Assembly: GCF_001642475.1 (NCBI RefSeq)
Contig: NW_019173946.1
Span: forward strand, 351,691 to 415,690
DNA: 64,000 nt
Direction: 5' to 3'
Origin: Fonsecaea monophora
Taxonomy: Eukaryota > Ascomycota > Eurotiomycetes > Chaetothyriales > Herpotrichiellaceae
This document shows positions 32,633-44,090 of the stretch, piece by piece. The position numbers and the translations under genes were made by a program. Within the stretch, counting starts at the first letter, position 1. Every line of letters starts with the position of its first letter. Under the pieces are notes generated by a model that saw only the letters and a program-made list of their open reading frames with translations, did no database searches and was not told where the DNA came from.

Positions 32633-32945
32633 TTGAAATCATTGTCAATTCTGGCAGTTTTTGAACCTCACTTCACTTCTCAACTTCTCACTCAACCGTG
32701 TCTGAAACAAAAGCGTCTGGCAGAATCGAGCATTCACTGGCATGATATTCCCCTTGCCAAGTCCAACAATCACTCTTGTGTGTCTTTTCCGTAAATCTCA
32801 TTGCTTTCATCCTCAACTTTGACCATCTTTCTCAACTCTCAAACCAAACGCATCTTCCTTTTCGTCAACACTTCATCCACCGTACCTTGCACAAGCCAAC
32901 CTGCCACATTCAGCCTCGATACATTGCCATCAAGCTCTACCGACC
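32633..32945. other. Short intergenic region with C/T-rich leader
   Basis: 313 nt between the mitochondrial-type gene and the basic nuclear protein gene. The right half is C/T-rich and ends in a CACCATGG-like start context, consistent with a 5' leader. Confidence 0.5.
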
Positions 32946-34146
32946 ATGGCAGACGCTACTACGACCAAAGCTTCAGGTGGTTTGACTTCTCGCGAAGGAG
33001 AAGTCGCTCTTGCTGCTCTTCAGTGTGTCAAAGGTGGTGATATCCAGGTAAGTCTAGCCCTGATTCTCAAGTGCAATGGCCATCAACCAGATTGCCGCCG
33101 CCACGGCCACTGAAAAGATGTCTTACGATTCTTTCCCGCTGACACAGGCCTTTTCAGATCGACTATGCCGCGCTTTGCGACCGTCTTGGTTTCAAAAACG
33201 AGGCTTCAGCGAGGACCGCCTGGTGCGTAGTCAGGAGGAAGCTCTTCACTGACACGAAGTCATCCACCGATGAACCGGGCACGCCAAAGGCCAAAACACC
33301 TCGCAAAGCCAAAGACTCGAATGTCGCTACACCAAAGCCAGCTCCAAAGGCTGGTGCTGGTGCCGCCGCCGACAAGGATGGTGGTGATCATGACAACGGT
33401 GACGATGAGAAGAGTGGCTCTGCTCCCGCTGTTGCCGCCGGCGACGCGAATCGATCTGAAGGTCAGTCTCAAGAAAACTCGCAACATGTACATGTTCAAG
33501 CCACGTTTTCCACGCATCTCATCGCTTTGGTTACAGCCTCGCATACTAACGTCCTTGCTCCCTTAGAAGCCCCAACTACACCCAAGACTCCTACGACCCC
33601 CAAGAAGCGGTCCCGCAAGACTAAAGCAGAGAAAGAAGCCGAGGCCGCTGCCAACGGTGAGGCTGCTCCAGGCGACGGTGACGAGGACGAGAAGCCGCCG
33701 AAGAAGCGGAGAACTCCCGCCAAGAAGAAGGTGACCGAAAGTGAAAACAATGGTGAGATGGACGGCGACACTAAAGCTACTCCTGCCAAAGGGAAGAAAG
33801 CTTCCACTCCCCGCAAATCTGCCACTGCTGCCGCCGACAAAGTCACCGATGCAGCTGGTCCTGGAGAGGAAGAAATTGCAGTTGTAAAAGTTGCCACCCT
33901 GATCAAGAAGAAGGATGGTGTCTCAGACGAGCCAGATGCGTCCCGTACTGCCGTTTCCACTGGGTTAGTTTCCTCCCCTAGCCCTTTTGGCTCGTGTGCT
34001 AACACCATCCCATTTCAAGTGCCAGTGCCTCCAAAGGGATGAATGCCGATGTCAACGGAAGTGTTGGCGACACAGCGAGCGCAGCTATCGAATCCGTTGC
34101 GGCCAAAGCCACTGAAGTCCTGGCGAGGGCGGCTGGCGCTAATTGA
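32946..34146 (+). CDS. Basic nuclear protein with Myb/SANT-like N-terminus
   Basis: Four exons: 32946-33047, 33158-33461, 33567-33963 and 34020-34146, 309 aa; all introns GT..AG. The last junction was chosen because only GG|GTTAGT joined at 34020 keeps frame, giving a terminal GASASKGMNADVNGSVGDTA and a helical end. Residues about 13-60 (LTSREGEVALAALQCVKGGD, then IDYAALCDRLGFKNEASART) form a short helical domain common in small fungal proteins annotated as Myb-like or histone H1-like. The rest is rich in K, A, P and T with repeated TPKKRSRK / TPAKKK motifs resembling linker-histone tails and nuclear localisation signals. I infer a chromatin-associated role; the function is unknown. Confidence 0.8.
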
Positions 34147-35296
34147 CCTCATCCCTACCTCCAGGGTTTTTGGGTGGCCGGCACGACCTGTACAACGAGG
34201 AACATTGCAACTTTCAGCGCCATGTGCCGCGTTACATTTCATGAGGCGAGATACACAGTGACAACGGAAAGAGAGAAGGGAGCAAACTGGAGCTCTTTCT
34301 TGGCTGCAAAAGCAATTGGAGGAGATCTATCTGGCGCAAGACATGGGCAGGAAACATGACGAAGTGGGACTCACTCACATGTGCGCAATCTGCACAGTTG
34401 ATGTGAGGCGTGAAGGAATCCATGCGGTAAAAGTTTTGCTGAGAGCTTGCGAAAGTGCCGGGATCGAGGCCGGCGAGACGTGGTGCTGGATGAATCAGTG
34501 AGACTCGGCTGGATGAACAGAAGAGAGAGAGTGTGTGTCTGTCTTGGTTGGACATGACCTCCTTTCAGAGAGGCAGGGAAGTGGAATGAAGTTCAGGTTA
34601 TCAACTCAACTCAATACAACTCGACTCCCACCATGAACCGGGCCTGGTCGAGTAAGTTAGGAATGGACAATTCAATCTTCTCTCTGCGTCGTTCTCATCC
34701 GCTCCCTCTGCGTACCTAGGTATATTTATGGCTTCGTTGTCCACTCCACACCACACCATTCACTTGCTCATGTTCAACTGCATCCATTTATGGTCTTCGA
34801 GAGGCTTGCTCAGTCTTCGACATCCAATTGTTACATGTTCTTAATCGACCAAGAATGCATTCCCAAGTACTCGTACCCGTCCGTACCTATACCCATCCCG
34901 AGGTCACTGCCCGTGATAGAAAGATTGATAGATTGACGAATAGACAAGGATGACATACATGATTGATTATTATTGTTGGATACAGTTTCCCGCAAAAGGC
35001 CAGACTCAGATCTACTATATGGACCGAGCACATGGTAAATACCTGGTAGATGGATAGATCTCTTTTTGGTTCTCTTTTCTTCTCTGTTTCAGACTCCTCC
35101 TGCTACCCACCCCACAAACTCCCCGTATATTTGAATATCGAGGAAACCCGCCTGCTTCGGCCGTGGTGGCAAGAGACCACGGAACAAACTTTGTATAATA
35201 ACACATAGCGAGGAGGAATGACTGATAAAAAAAACTGACAATCACGGCTTAAACCTCATCGCTCATACAACACATCCGACAGAACCAGGACACCCC
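34147..35296. other. Convergent intergenic region
   Basis: About 1.15 kb between the ends of the basic protein gene and MSH6. A TACTCGTA octamer occurs at 34868-34875. No gene seen; probably 3' UTRs. Confidence 0.5.
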
Positions 35297-38200
35297 TCAC
35301 AAAGCTTCAATGCACTTGACAAGCACGTCGAGGCCGCGATCTTCCACTTCTTTCCCCTTGAGGATCCATGCGAGATCACTCAAGATGCCCAATGGCACTT
35401 CTTTCTCCTCGTCCTTGTCGTTCGCCTCCTTGGCCTGCATCTCACCACTGTGAGAGCTCTTGATCTTCTGCTTTCGTGCCATGAGGTTGGAAATCTCCCA
35501 TTCCTTTGCCGCCTCCTCTGCGCGTTCAATGACTTGGTTCGAGATCCCACACATGCTGGCGCAGTGCATACCGAAAGACCCCTCGGCGGTGCCCTCCTCC
35601 AGTTTGTATAGGAATGTCACTCGCCTGTCTGCATCGTCCACGAGGATCTTCATTCTCTTCGGCGCTATTTCTGGATGATGCGCAAACTCCGAAGAGAGCG
35701 AGTGGTAATGCGTCGCGAAGAAGCCCAAGCAGCCCACATGTGTGGCTAGGTGGTGCAGGACGGCTTGGGCGACGGCCACACCATCGTGCGAAGACGTTCC
35801 TCTTCCCAGCTCGTCTAGGATGACCAGGCTACGTGGTGTGGCCTCGCTCAGAATCTTCTTTGTCTCTGCCAGTTCGACAAAAAATGTTGACTGGGCGGCA
35901 AAAATGTGATCCTGAGCCCCCAGGCGCGACATGATTCGGTCAAACGGTGTAAGACGAGCAGACGCGCAGGGGAGGTAGCAGCCGATCTGAGCCATGATAA
36001 CCGCGATACAGGTCATTCGAAGAACCGTGGATTTTCCGGCGGCATTTGCACCCGTGAGAAGGGTCAGATTTTGCGAGCTTCCGCCCAAAACAATGTCGTT
36101 GGGGATGAAGTCGTCAACCTTGGTCAGAAGGCATGGGTGGCGTAGATCAATGAGTTCCAAGGTCGACCGACCACCGGCATCCTTGCCAGATGGGTCAACG
36201 AATTCTGGACGACAGCTCGGGTGTCCCAAAGATGTGCTTGCTTTCGCAAGGGAAATCAAACAGTCTAGTTGCGCGATGATCTTGACTGCCGCGAGCCATA
36301 TATCGTAATGTTCGTCGAACTTGGCGTAAAGTTTGAGCGACACATCCTTGACGATCTGAGAGTGTGTCTCTTGGGCTTCTTGGAGTTTCCGCACGAGGTT
36401 CCGCAGTTCTGGAAAGTAGTATCTTTTGACGCTCGCGGTGGCCGACATCTGGTCCCAAGCGGCGGGCACCTTGATGCGAGTAGGCACTTCCATTTGCATT
36501 ATTTCCTTGCCATTGTCGCGGAAGCAGATAGCATTGGACTTGAGCTCCTTGCGCCACTTGCGGAGAAGTTCATCAAATTTTTCGTTGATGGCATCAATCG
36601 TGTCCTGCGAGTTGTCGAACTCTTCTTCGATTCCGCGCTCGGGCACTAAGACGCCAGACTCCTTAGCCTTCTGGCGGTCAAAGGCATTGTCCCAATACTT
36701 GAGACGGGGTTCGAGATCTGGCATCGCTGAAATCAATTGGCCGATGACACCTTCGCTGTCCGTTGCTTTACCAGTGCCGTCGCGCAATAGGGACATAGTG
36801 TGGTCGATCTGCTCGAATCCCTCCAGAACTCTGACAAAGTCTTGAACTTTGCAGGTTCCTGCGTGGACACGCGATATCAATCGCTCGAGGTCCGGCATCT
36901 TTGTCATTTGGGAAGTGAAACGATCCCGGACTTTCGCATCTGCGTTGAGAGAGTCGACAGCATCCAGCCGCGCATTGATCTTCTTCGTGTCCATGAGTGG
37001 ATGGCACACCCATTGTTTGAATAAGCGTTTGCCGAACGGCGTGACACAGCGGTTCAATAGCTGGAAGAGCGTGCCTTCACTTCCACCGTCGTAGGAGTTG
37101 GCAAAGACTTCCAGGTTGATCAAGGTCTGGCCATCGAGAACCAAGCTCGTGGCTTTGCGAATAGGATCGTACCATGTAAAGTTACCTATCGTCACGAGAC
37201 CACGCTCAATCTTCAAAGCCCTCAGATACTGGATCAAAGCACCAAGAGCAGACATGAGCAGATCCTTCTCTTTCGCCTGCTGCAGAACTTGAGGCCACTC
37301 GTTGGGAAAATAGTTCTCTGCTTCAATCTCCTTGGCAGTGATGTGGCCTTCCCAGAATTCCTTTCCAGGTTTCAAGTAGTTCCAGATAGTAGTCGGGCTG
37401 GTGTTATTCTTGAGGATGCGCAACGTCTTCATTGACACACCGCCCTTTTCCAGCAGAATCTCTTGAGGTCTGGTCTGGGCGATGAATGTCTCGAACTTGG
37501 TCAGATCCGCATCGTCGACAAACTCAGAGATGTGGAATTGACCGGTGGCAGTGTCCACAAATGCCACACCAAATGCAGGCAGATCCTCGACCTCGGATTC
37601 CTTGATTGCCACACAGTACGTCGACATGTCGTCCTGGAGCATAGTGCCGTCGACCAGTGTACCTGCAGTGAGCACACAGGCTAGTTCTCTCTTGATGACT
37701 TTGTCCTCTTTGCTCTTCTTGCTGGCAAATCCACTAGACTTTTCATCCCGCTCACGCATGTCTTTGCCCAGAGCAGTCTCCTGCTGGTCCACGCGAGCAA
37801 TCTTAAACCCCTTTGCGACGAATTGATTCGCCCAGAGGTCTAAGCTCGACTCTGGAACGCCCACCATTCTCATGTTCACACGGTCAGTCAATTTCAAATC
37901 GAACAATTGATGCCCGATGGTCGCATCGTTTTCGTAGAGCTCATAGAATTTGCCTTTCTTGAAGAAGACAATAGTATCCCAGAACTTCTGCTTGATTTCC
38001 CAGTACTGCTTCTCAAAAGGCGAGAAAGCCCTCCAGGCCATGGGCGGAATATACAAGGTGCGTGGATCGTAGTCAGGATGGCCCGGTGGATTGCGGTCCA
38101 TATCCCTGATATCCTCAAGCCAGGCGTGGCGCTTTTCCGGCTCGGTCATGTGGGCTTTCTGTTTCTTCCCGCTGGGTTGTTTAGGTGGGATGTTGGTCGG

Positions 38201-39062
38201 CCGTGGCTGCAAAGGCTGAGGATGCTCAGGGTCGTACGCCCACTGCAGAGCAGTCGAAGTGCCCTCGGGGATTTCTTGGTCGACATCGACCTCAACTTCA
38301 TCCGTTGCAGGAGTGAAGTGAGAGGAAGCAGTTCGGGAGGTGTTTTTGGCTGTCCGCTTGCGCTTCGTAGGGCGACGTACTTCATCTTCAGAGTCATCAG
38401 GTACAATAAAGTCATCCATTTCTGCACAGTTAGCACGAAACCAATCAGATTGAGATAAGGTATTTACCATCTTCCGGCTGCGCCTCATTTTCTTGCTCAT
38501 AGACGTCCTCGTCCGCACTATCGGAAGGTCGCTTGCGTTTAGTAGATCGAGCCCGCCGTCCTGGAGTCGGCTTGAAAATATCGTCACCGTCGGTGCCTTC
38601 GCTGTCGGACTCGAGATAGTTGATCTTCCTGGTTTTGGCCTATTGACCTCAGCGGTTAGTTCAACGCAGTCACTGACGGGCGTGGTTTCTTACCCTGCGC
38701 GAAGGTGTCCCACGGGCTGTCAACTCCTCTCTGCCATTAGTCTGCTCATCGTCAGCTGAGACTGGCGATGGCAGACCTTTGGAAAGAGGCAGACTCGCCT
38801 TAGGAGTGTCGTCCTCATCTTCAGGTTCGACCGCGTCACTGCTGGCAACAGGCGTCAGAGCAGCTGACGATTTGCCGACCGGTTTCGTGCGAGTCTTGGA
38901 TGGAACAGGCGTATCAGACACTGATCGAGCAGGCAATGCGGCTGGAGAGCCAGTGGAGGGAGTCTTTTGGAAGAAGCCAAAGAGGGTCTTCTGTCCACCC
39001 GTAGAAGAGGATTTCTTCAATGCAGGGGTGGAAGCAGGAGTAGAGACAGTCTTCTTTGGCAT
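35297..39062 (-). CDS. msh6: DNA mismatch repair protein Msh6
   Basis: Three exons: 39062-38694, 38639-38468 and 38421-35297, 1221 aa. The N-terminus has a PCNA-interacting PIP box (Q24, L27, F30, F31 in QKTLFGFF). A disordered acidic/basic linker follows, then the mismatch-binding domain with the F-x-E motif in FFKKGKFYELYE (about residues 332-343), lever/clamp regions, and a C-terminal ATPase with Walker A TGANAAGKST (about 968), the LDELGRGTSS Walker B region and FATHYHSL. All are MutS-homologue 6 hallmarks; Msh6 pairs with Msh2 as MutS-alpha to recognise base mismatches and small loops. Length is normal. A MluI cell-cycle box sits 158 nt upstream of the ATG. Confidence 0.96.
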
Positions 39063-39383
39063 GTTTCGGAGGCAATGAGACCATTCGGGCCTCTATACCA
39101 GAGAAAAAAAGATAGTATTAGTTACTGAGCGGATTGATCGAGTCCTGAGAAACACGAAAATGTTGGAGAGAAGACAACCGCGTGGAGAGAGACCGAGTTG
39201 CTAGCGCGTCCAACGCCTGACGCGTAAAGTAGCCGATCAGGCAAGCCAGGCACTAGAGGGTCCCAGCCACACGACCCCCTCAGTTGTCAGCCTCGTCCTC
39301 GGGAGCAAGTTACATGATATTTGATTTTACATGCTGCCTTTGACGCAGGCTGATATGTTATTACATCTGTGGTCACAACGTTT
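39063..39383. other. Intergenic region, MSH6 promoter
   Basis: 321 nt between MSH6 (-) and the end of the tyrosyl-tRNA synthetase gene (-). It holds an ACGCGT element at 39220-39225. Confidence 0.55.
39220..39225. promoter_or_regulatory. MluI cell-cycle box (ACGCGT) upstream of MSH6
   Basis: ACGCGT is the core site of MBF (Mbp1/Swi6), which drives G1/S genes including mismatch-repair genes in yeast. One exact copy lies 158 nt before the MSH6 ATG, with a related GCGCGTC just upstream. A hexamer alone can occur by chance. Confidence 0.4.
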
Positions 39384-41431
39384 TCAAGACCGTTGACTCG
39401 CCTCCCCCACCTCTCTGTTGTTGTCCATTGACACATCAGGACTGTCCTTGCTCTCAGGAGGTCCATCCCATCCAGGGCATGTCAATCCAAGCTCCACATA
39501 TTCCTCGTCTGGGACGATGTTGATAATCTTAATCCTCCACTTACCCGTTCGGAGAATGAGCAAGTTGTCGTCGATGATCCATTTTTGAACCTCCTTCCAG
39601 TCGGACGTCTTGACGGGTGTAAAGCTGAGGCTATCGTCCATTGCATTTGTTGCATCTGAGGCGCCACCCACGTACGCCCCTCCAGCATTAATAAGTCGCT
39701 GGCCCTCTGTTTTTGACGTCACCATCCCTGCCGACCAGAGAATATTGCTCATAGGTTTCTGGGAAATGAGGCTCCGTGGGAGCTTGATGTGAGTCGACAC
39801 ATTGTCTTCCCGCCGCAAAGGCTGCGCATGCTTGTTTAATGAGGGGTGTGCGAAGAGTGGGGTGCCAGAAGAATGTGTATCACTTGCTCGTGTCTCTGTC
39901 AAGCTCGCCTTCATATCGCTGAGGCTAATGCCTTTTTGGAAAAGTTGACGATGTTCACTTTCGGCGCTGTTCGCAGCATCTAGCCCGTAGATGAGCTCGA
40001 CGAACTCTTTTGCGAGCTTGTGCTGTGCTATCCGTTTTGATTGATCTTTTTGATGCTCCTTCATGATTTCGGTGATCTCGGGCAAGGGCAAGAAGGTCAG
40101 CAACTTGAGGTATTTTTCGACGTCGGAGTCTGAGGAGCGCAGGAAGAACTTCAAGTCGTGTCAGCCGCGTCAAGCTCTCTGCAGGGCACAAATCCTACCT
40201 GATAGAGGTCGAAGATGCTCGTCATATCTGGATTAAGCCAGACAGCATTACCAGCGCTCTTTCCAAACTTTTGCCCCGAGGCCGTAGTCAAGAGAGGGAC
40301 GGTGAATCCCATTGGATCCGAAGTGACCTCAATGCCGCGCTTTGAATCGAGGAGCTGTGTTTGCCGCAACGCAACCTGGTACTCGTGGGAGTCTTTGGCA
40401 ATTTGCTTCACAGCTTCAGCACCCGCGAGAATATTTCCAAACTGGTCTGCTCCACCGACTTGCAGCTGGCAACCGGATTGAAACAAATGCCACCAGTCCC
40501 ATGCCTGTACCAGGGGGTAGCTGAACTCAGCAAAGGACATTCCGTCCCCTTTCTCTAGCCTATTCTTCACCCTAAAAGACAACCATGGTCAGCAACCAAA
40601 CCACCTGCGGAAGAAGGAATGGCCTGCTCACGTGTCTCGGCCCAGCATTGGACCTATCCGTATGTGCCGACCGAGAATGGACAGAAACTCTCTTGCTGTG
40701 ACCTTGGACCACCATGTTACATTGTTCTCGAGAGATCTGCGCCAGGCCCATTCCCGCGTATATCCTTTCCGTGCGGCGTATGTTTCGATCGACGCACCGA
40801 GCCTTTTGAGTTGAATGTGCATAGCTGCCATGTTGCCTTTCCTCTGCGATGGAGACATCATTTCTCTGCCTTTCAACCGGCCCGAAGGGTCGCCAATACT
40901 AGCGGTGAATCCCCCTAACTGATAACGGTCAGCTACTCCTTCGCAAGAGACCACGTCCACTAGTACTGCTTACAATGAAATTGGCCTTGTAGCCATGGAT
41001 ATAGAGCCAACCCAGGACCATGAAGGGAACCATATGACCAACATGTAGAGAAGGGGCGGTCGGGTCTATGCCAGCATAGACTCCAACTCGACGGTGGGTG
41101 AGGAGCTTGTCCAGATCTTCCCTTGTGCTTCAAATCGTCAATGAGACATCCTGGACCTTATTTTCGCAGACTCTCACCCGACAATCTGGTTGATATACCC
41201 CCGCTCCTCAAGTATAGTAAGCATCGACTTCATGTTGCCCTTTTCGATGGCTTGGGCTTTTGCACGCCATTCTTCCTCCGCTTCTTGTATCCGTCGCACG
41301 TGGGCCTGCGTGATCCATCTTTGCTGAGCTGAAAGGCTTGGAAGTGGATTCCGATCGCGGAGGTGGCTGCGGCAGCTTTGGCAGATGTACAAGGAGCGAC
41401 GAGCTGTGCGGAGGGGGTTTGGTGTCTTCAT
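39384..41431 (-). CDS. msy1: Mitochondrial tyrosyl-tRNA synthetase
   Basis: Five exons: 41431-41178, 41121-40974, 40918-40632, 40571-40199 and 40148-39384, 608 aa. The N-terminus is basic and begins like a mitochondrial presequence. The class I signature HVGH (residues 111-114, in [10 protein letters not shown]), the tyrosine-specific GGADQFGN (about 269-276) and the KMSKS counterpart KFGKS (331-335) are all present only when the introns are removed, which supports the model. The C-terminal part has an S4-like domain ([13 protein letters not shown], then [15 protein letters not shown]). It charges mitochondrial tRNA-Tyr. The length is somewhat greater than yeast Msy1 because of an S/T-rich insertion near residues 430-470. 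Its start is divergent from the esterase gene. Confidence 0.94.
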
Positions 41432-42166
41432 GAGGCTCTCTACCCAGGTAGTTCAATGCGGGCGCAACAAAACGAGTTCAACTGCGCAAATGAAAAAGTT
41501 GTGGTTCAGGGACGGACTTTCGGCGCAGCAGTCGCCGACACCGTCAGCCAATCATCAACTAGCAGCGAACATGAGGGCCAAGACTGCACGGTATGTCGTC
41601 AAACTTTCCTCATTAGGTGTACGCCCATTTCCCTTTGTTTTCTGCCAAGTCCCCCGCAGTACCGAGTACTATTTCCACTTATGGGCACCCCCGGTCCCCC
41701 ATTCTAGAACACGCCGCCGACTGGTGGAATACTCGTACCCGTTGCCGGTTCTTGCAGCAAAGCGCACCGGAAAAACATTTGTTTGCAGACACTTTCGGAC
41801 TCTTGGATAAACAGTACCTTGTACCATGCACTTCTATCCATGGGTTTTTGATTTGGTATTGAGAGGGTGTCCAGCCAGCCAGTTCCTGGTCAACGCTAGC
41901 GATGCCTACCGGATGATATATCCAGATGCAGACTGAAATGAGACCTGTTGTGATAATGCAACTAAATCCTTGGCGAGCAACAGAATCCCAGATTATCACG
42001 GGTAGTGGTTGTCCGAGGCCGGCAAAGTGAGTTTCACGGGTGCCTGGCCCGTTCTCGGTGCCTGCATCTTGCCCTCGGGAGGTATATAAAAACCTGTTAT
42101 CCCCCCGCTCAAAAGGTTCCTCAGGCCGAGTCATTTCTTATCGTCCTATATCTGATTCCCACCACC
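41432..42166. other. Divergent region, TyrRS / esterase
   Basis: 735 nt shared upstream DNA. It contains CCGAGG at 42013-42018, CCTCGG at 42073-42078, a TATATAAAA box at 42083-42091 and one TACTCGTA at 41730-41737. This is the left edge of the CCGAGG-rich cluster. Confidence 0.55.
42083..42091 (+). promoter_or_regulatory. TATA box of esterase gene with adjacent CCTCGG
   Basis: TATATAAAA lies 76 nt before the ATG at 42167, a good promoter distance. A CCTCGG half-site (42073-42078) abuts it; the 10-mer GCCCTCGGGA around it recurs upstream of the NTF2-like gene at 56836-56845. Confidence 0.6.
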
Positions 42167-43294
42167 ATGTCGGTAGAAGGTCGCTGCGATGAGCGGTTCC
42201 TCAAGGTGAAAGAGCTATTCCAAGGATTCCTGGATTCTGGCGCGGAGCTTGGAGCCTCAATCTGTGTCAATATCGATGGTAAGAATGTGATCGATCTTTG
42301 GGGAGGATGGGCCGACCAAGAACGAACCAAGCCGTGGACTGAGAACACCATTGTCAACGTCTGGTCAACAACGAAGACCGTCCTATCACTCGCTACTCTC
42401 ATTCTCGCCGACCGAGGATTGCTGGGGCTCGACGATCCCGTGGCAAAGTACTGGCCTGAATTTGCAGCCGAGGGGAAGTCAGACGTCAAAGTTCGTCATC
42501 TCCTCTCCCATACATCTGGGCTCTCAGGTTGGGACGATCCCATCGACATTGAAGGAGTCGAAGATGTACCCAGCGCCAGCGCGAAGCTTGCCGCTCAGCG
42601 ACCCTGGTGGGAACCTGGCACCGCTTCTGGCTACCACGCTCTGACTATGGGTCACTTGTTACAACCGGTCATTCAAGCCGCCTCAGGTAAAACACTCGGC
42701 CAGGTGGTGAATCAGGAAATCGCCGGACCGCTCAAGGCTGACTTTTCCGTCGGCTGTCCGGAGAGCGAGTGGCATCGAGTTGCGAAGGTCGTTCCACCAG
42801 CACATATGGACCTTTCTCAGATTGATCCAAAATCTGTCATGGCAAAGACATTGAGCAATCCTCTATTGGACGCCAAAGCGTCCTGGACTGACGAATGGAA
42901 GCGGGTCGAGATGGGTGCTCTGAACGGTCACGGCAACGCAAGGTCAGTTTGTAAGATGCTCTCTGCCATCACGCTAGGTGGCGAGGTTGATGGGCAACGT
43001 CTGCTATCTCCGGCCACCATCGATCGCATCTGGGAAACGCAGTCGAATGGCACAGACTTGGTTCTTGGTATAGAGGTACGCTTTGGCATTGGGTACTGCC
43101 TGGAGGCACCAATCCTCAAGTGGCTTCCCAAAGGCAAGGTCTGTTTCTGGGGAGGCTGGGGCGGCTCAATTGTCGTCATGGACCTTGACAAGAAAATCAC
43201 CTTTGCTTATACCATGAACCACATGGAACAAGGCACCATTGGCAATTCTCGATCCTCGGCGTACGTCGCTGCACTTTACGAAGCACTGTCATAG
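42167..43294 (+). CDS. Beta-lactamase-fold serine esterase (EstB-like)
   Basis: Single exon from the ATG at 42167, 375 aa. The frame is open further upstream, but the TATA box at 42083 makes 42167 the likely start. The class C beta-lactamase fold is shown by the S-x-x-K motif STTK (S67-K70), a tyrosine in GTASGYHALTMGHL (about residue 155) replacing the YxN element, the HLLSHTSGLSGW block, and a late GGWGGS in place of KTG. These features mark the EstB/LovD-like hydrolases and acyltransferases, which are esterases more often than lactamases. No signal peptide is evident, so it is probably cytosolic. Next to two Baeyer-Villiger monooxygenases, hydrolysis of their ester or lactone products is an attractive inferred role. 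Confidence 0.88.
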   Translation: MSVEGRCDERFLKVKELFQGFLDSGAELGASICVNIDGKNVIDLWGGWADQERTKPWTENTIVNVWSTTKTVLSLATLILADRGLLGLDDPVAKYWPEFAAEGKSDVKVRHLLSHTSGLSGWDDPIDIEGVEDVPSASAKLAAQRPWWEPGTASGYHALTMGHLLQPVIQAASGKTLGQVVNQEIAGPLKADFSVGCPESEWHRVAKVVPPAHMDLSQIDPKSVMAKTLSNPLLDAKASWTDEWKRVEMGALNGHGNARSVCKMLSAITLGGEVDGQRLLSPATIDRIWETQSNGTDLVLGIEVRFGIGYCLEAPILKWLPKGKVCFWGGWGGSIVVMDLDKKITFAYTMNHMEQGTIGNSRSSAYVAALYEALS

Positions 43295-43734
43295 CGTATA
43301 ATGAGTGGGCAAGCCAGGAACAGAACTTTGAACTTTCCGTTGAATTATTATTACAAGCTTCTTGTTCCAAGGCCCATGGCTCGCTGAGATTAAGGACTGA
43401 CATGACTATACTTGAGACATATCAGGGCAAGGCGTGTGGGATCACGGTCAAGGACAAAACAATGGTTTCTGGATTATCTGGAAGGCACAAATATGCCAAG
43501 ACGCCTACTTATCTACCAATACCTAAAATACTCGCTGTAATACTTACGAGGTATGTCTGTAGAGATAGGTAGGACCGCCACAAGCCCGTACCCCAGTGGC
43601 ACATGTCTCAACACAGATGATGTGCCGAGGCTTCATGCCTCACTAGATATCATCTGAGTCTGTCTCCTTTCCAGAGACCTAGACGCAACGTCTGTTGCAG
43701 AAGGTTTCCTCAGCTAGAATCCCGAAATGGATCA

Positions 43735-43754
43735 ACACACACACACACACACAC
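43735..43754. repeat. (AC)10 dinucleotide repeat
   Basis: Ten uninterrupted AC units directly abutting the near-palindromic element in the BVMO 1 promoter. Confidence 0.9.
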
Positions 43755-43755
43755 T

Positions 43756-43769
43756 TCGGCATACCGAGG
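43756..43769. promoter_or_regulatory. Near-palindrome TCGGCATACCGAGG (CGG-N4-CCG)
   Basis: Inverted CGG triplets with a 4-nt spacer, as bound by some Zn2Cys6 dimers. It differs at one position from the perfect palindrome at 52661-52676 in the BVMO 2/MFS promoter. It lies about 320 nt before the BVMO 1 ATG. Confidence 0.5.
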
Positions 43770-44090
43770 CCCCACATGATTACCCTCCCACCTCCCTTGG
43801 CTCGGGGGACAGGCAATACTCCATCCACCAGAGGTGGTAATCGCGGCCCCGAGGAACACGAACGACAACAAGTGGCGCTCACTGGTATGCTGCCAGGTCA
43901 ATGGGGATCGTCGTATGATTGCATACGGTACGTTTCCCAAGAACAGAATTTTTGCAAGACTTTATCGGGACGTCCAATCGAGGGATATAGATAGCTAGAT
44001 AGAGAGAGTGTCGACTTTCAACATTCTCTGTGCGCACTATGAGCAGCAGGTAAATCTTTATTGTTCGTTCTCAGCCACCTCGAAAAAAGG

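Larger units (their letters stand above)
43295..44090. other. Intergenic region upstream of BVMO 1
   Basis: About 800 nt. It holds a GAGGC-N5-GCCTC inverted repeat around a CCGAGG at 43625-43630, a 10-unit AC repeat (43735-43754), the near-palindrome at 43756-43769, and another CCGAGG at 43849-43854. No gene. Confidence 0.55.

Noticed and set aside
44039..44090. Upstream ATG for BVMO 1 joined by a 25-nt intron
   Set aside because: 25 nt is too short for a spliceosomal intron; the ATG at 44091 suffices.
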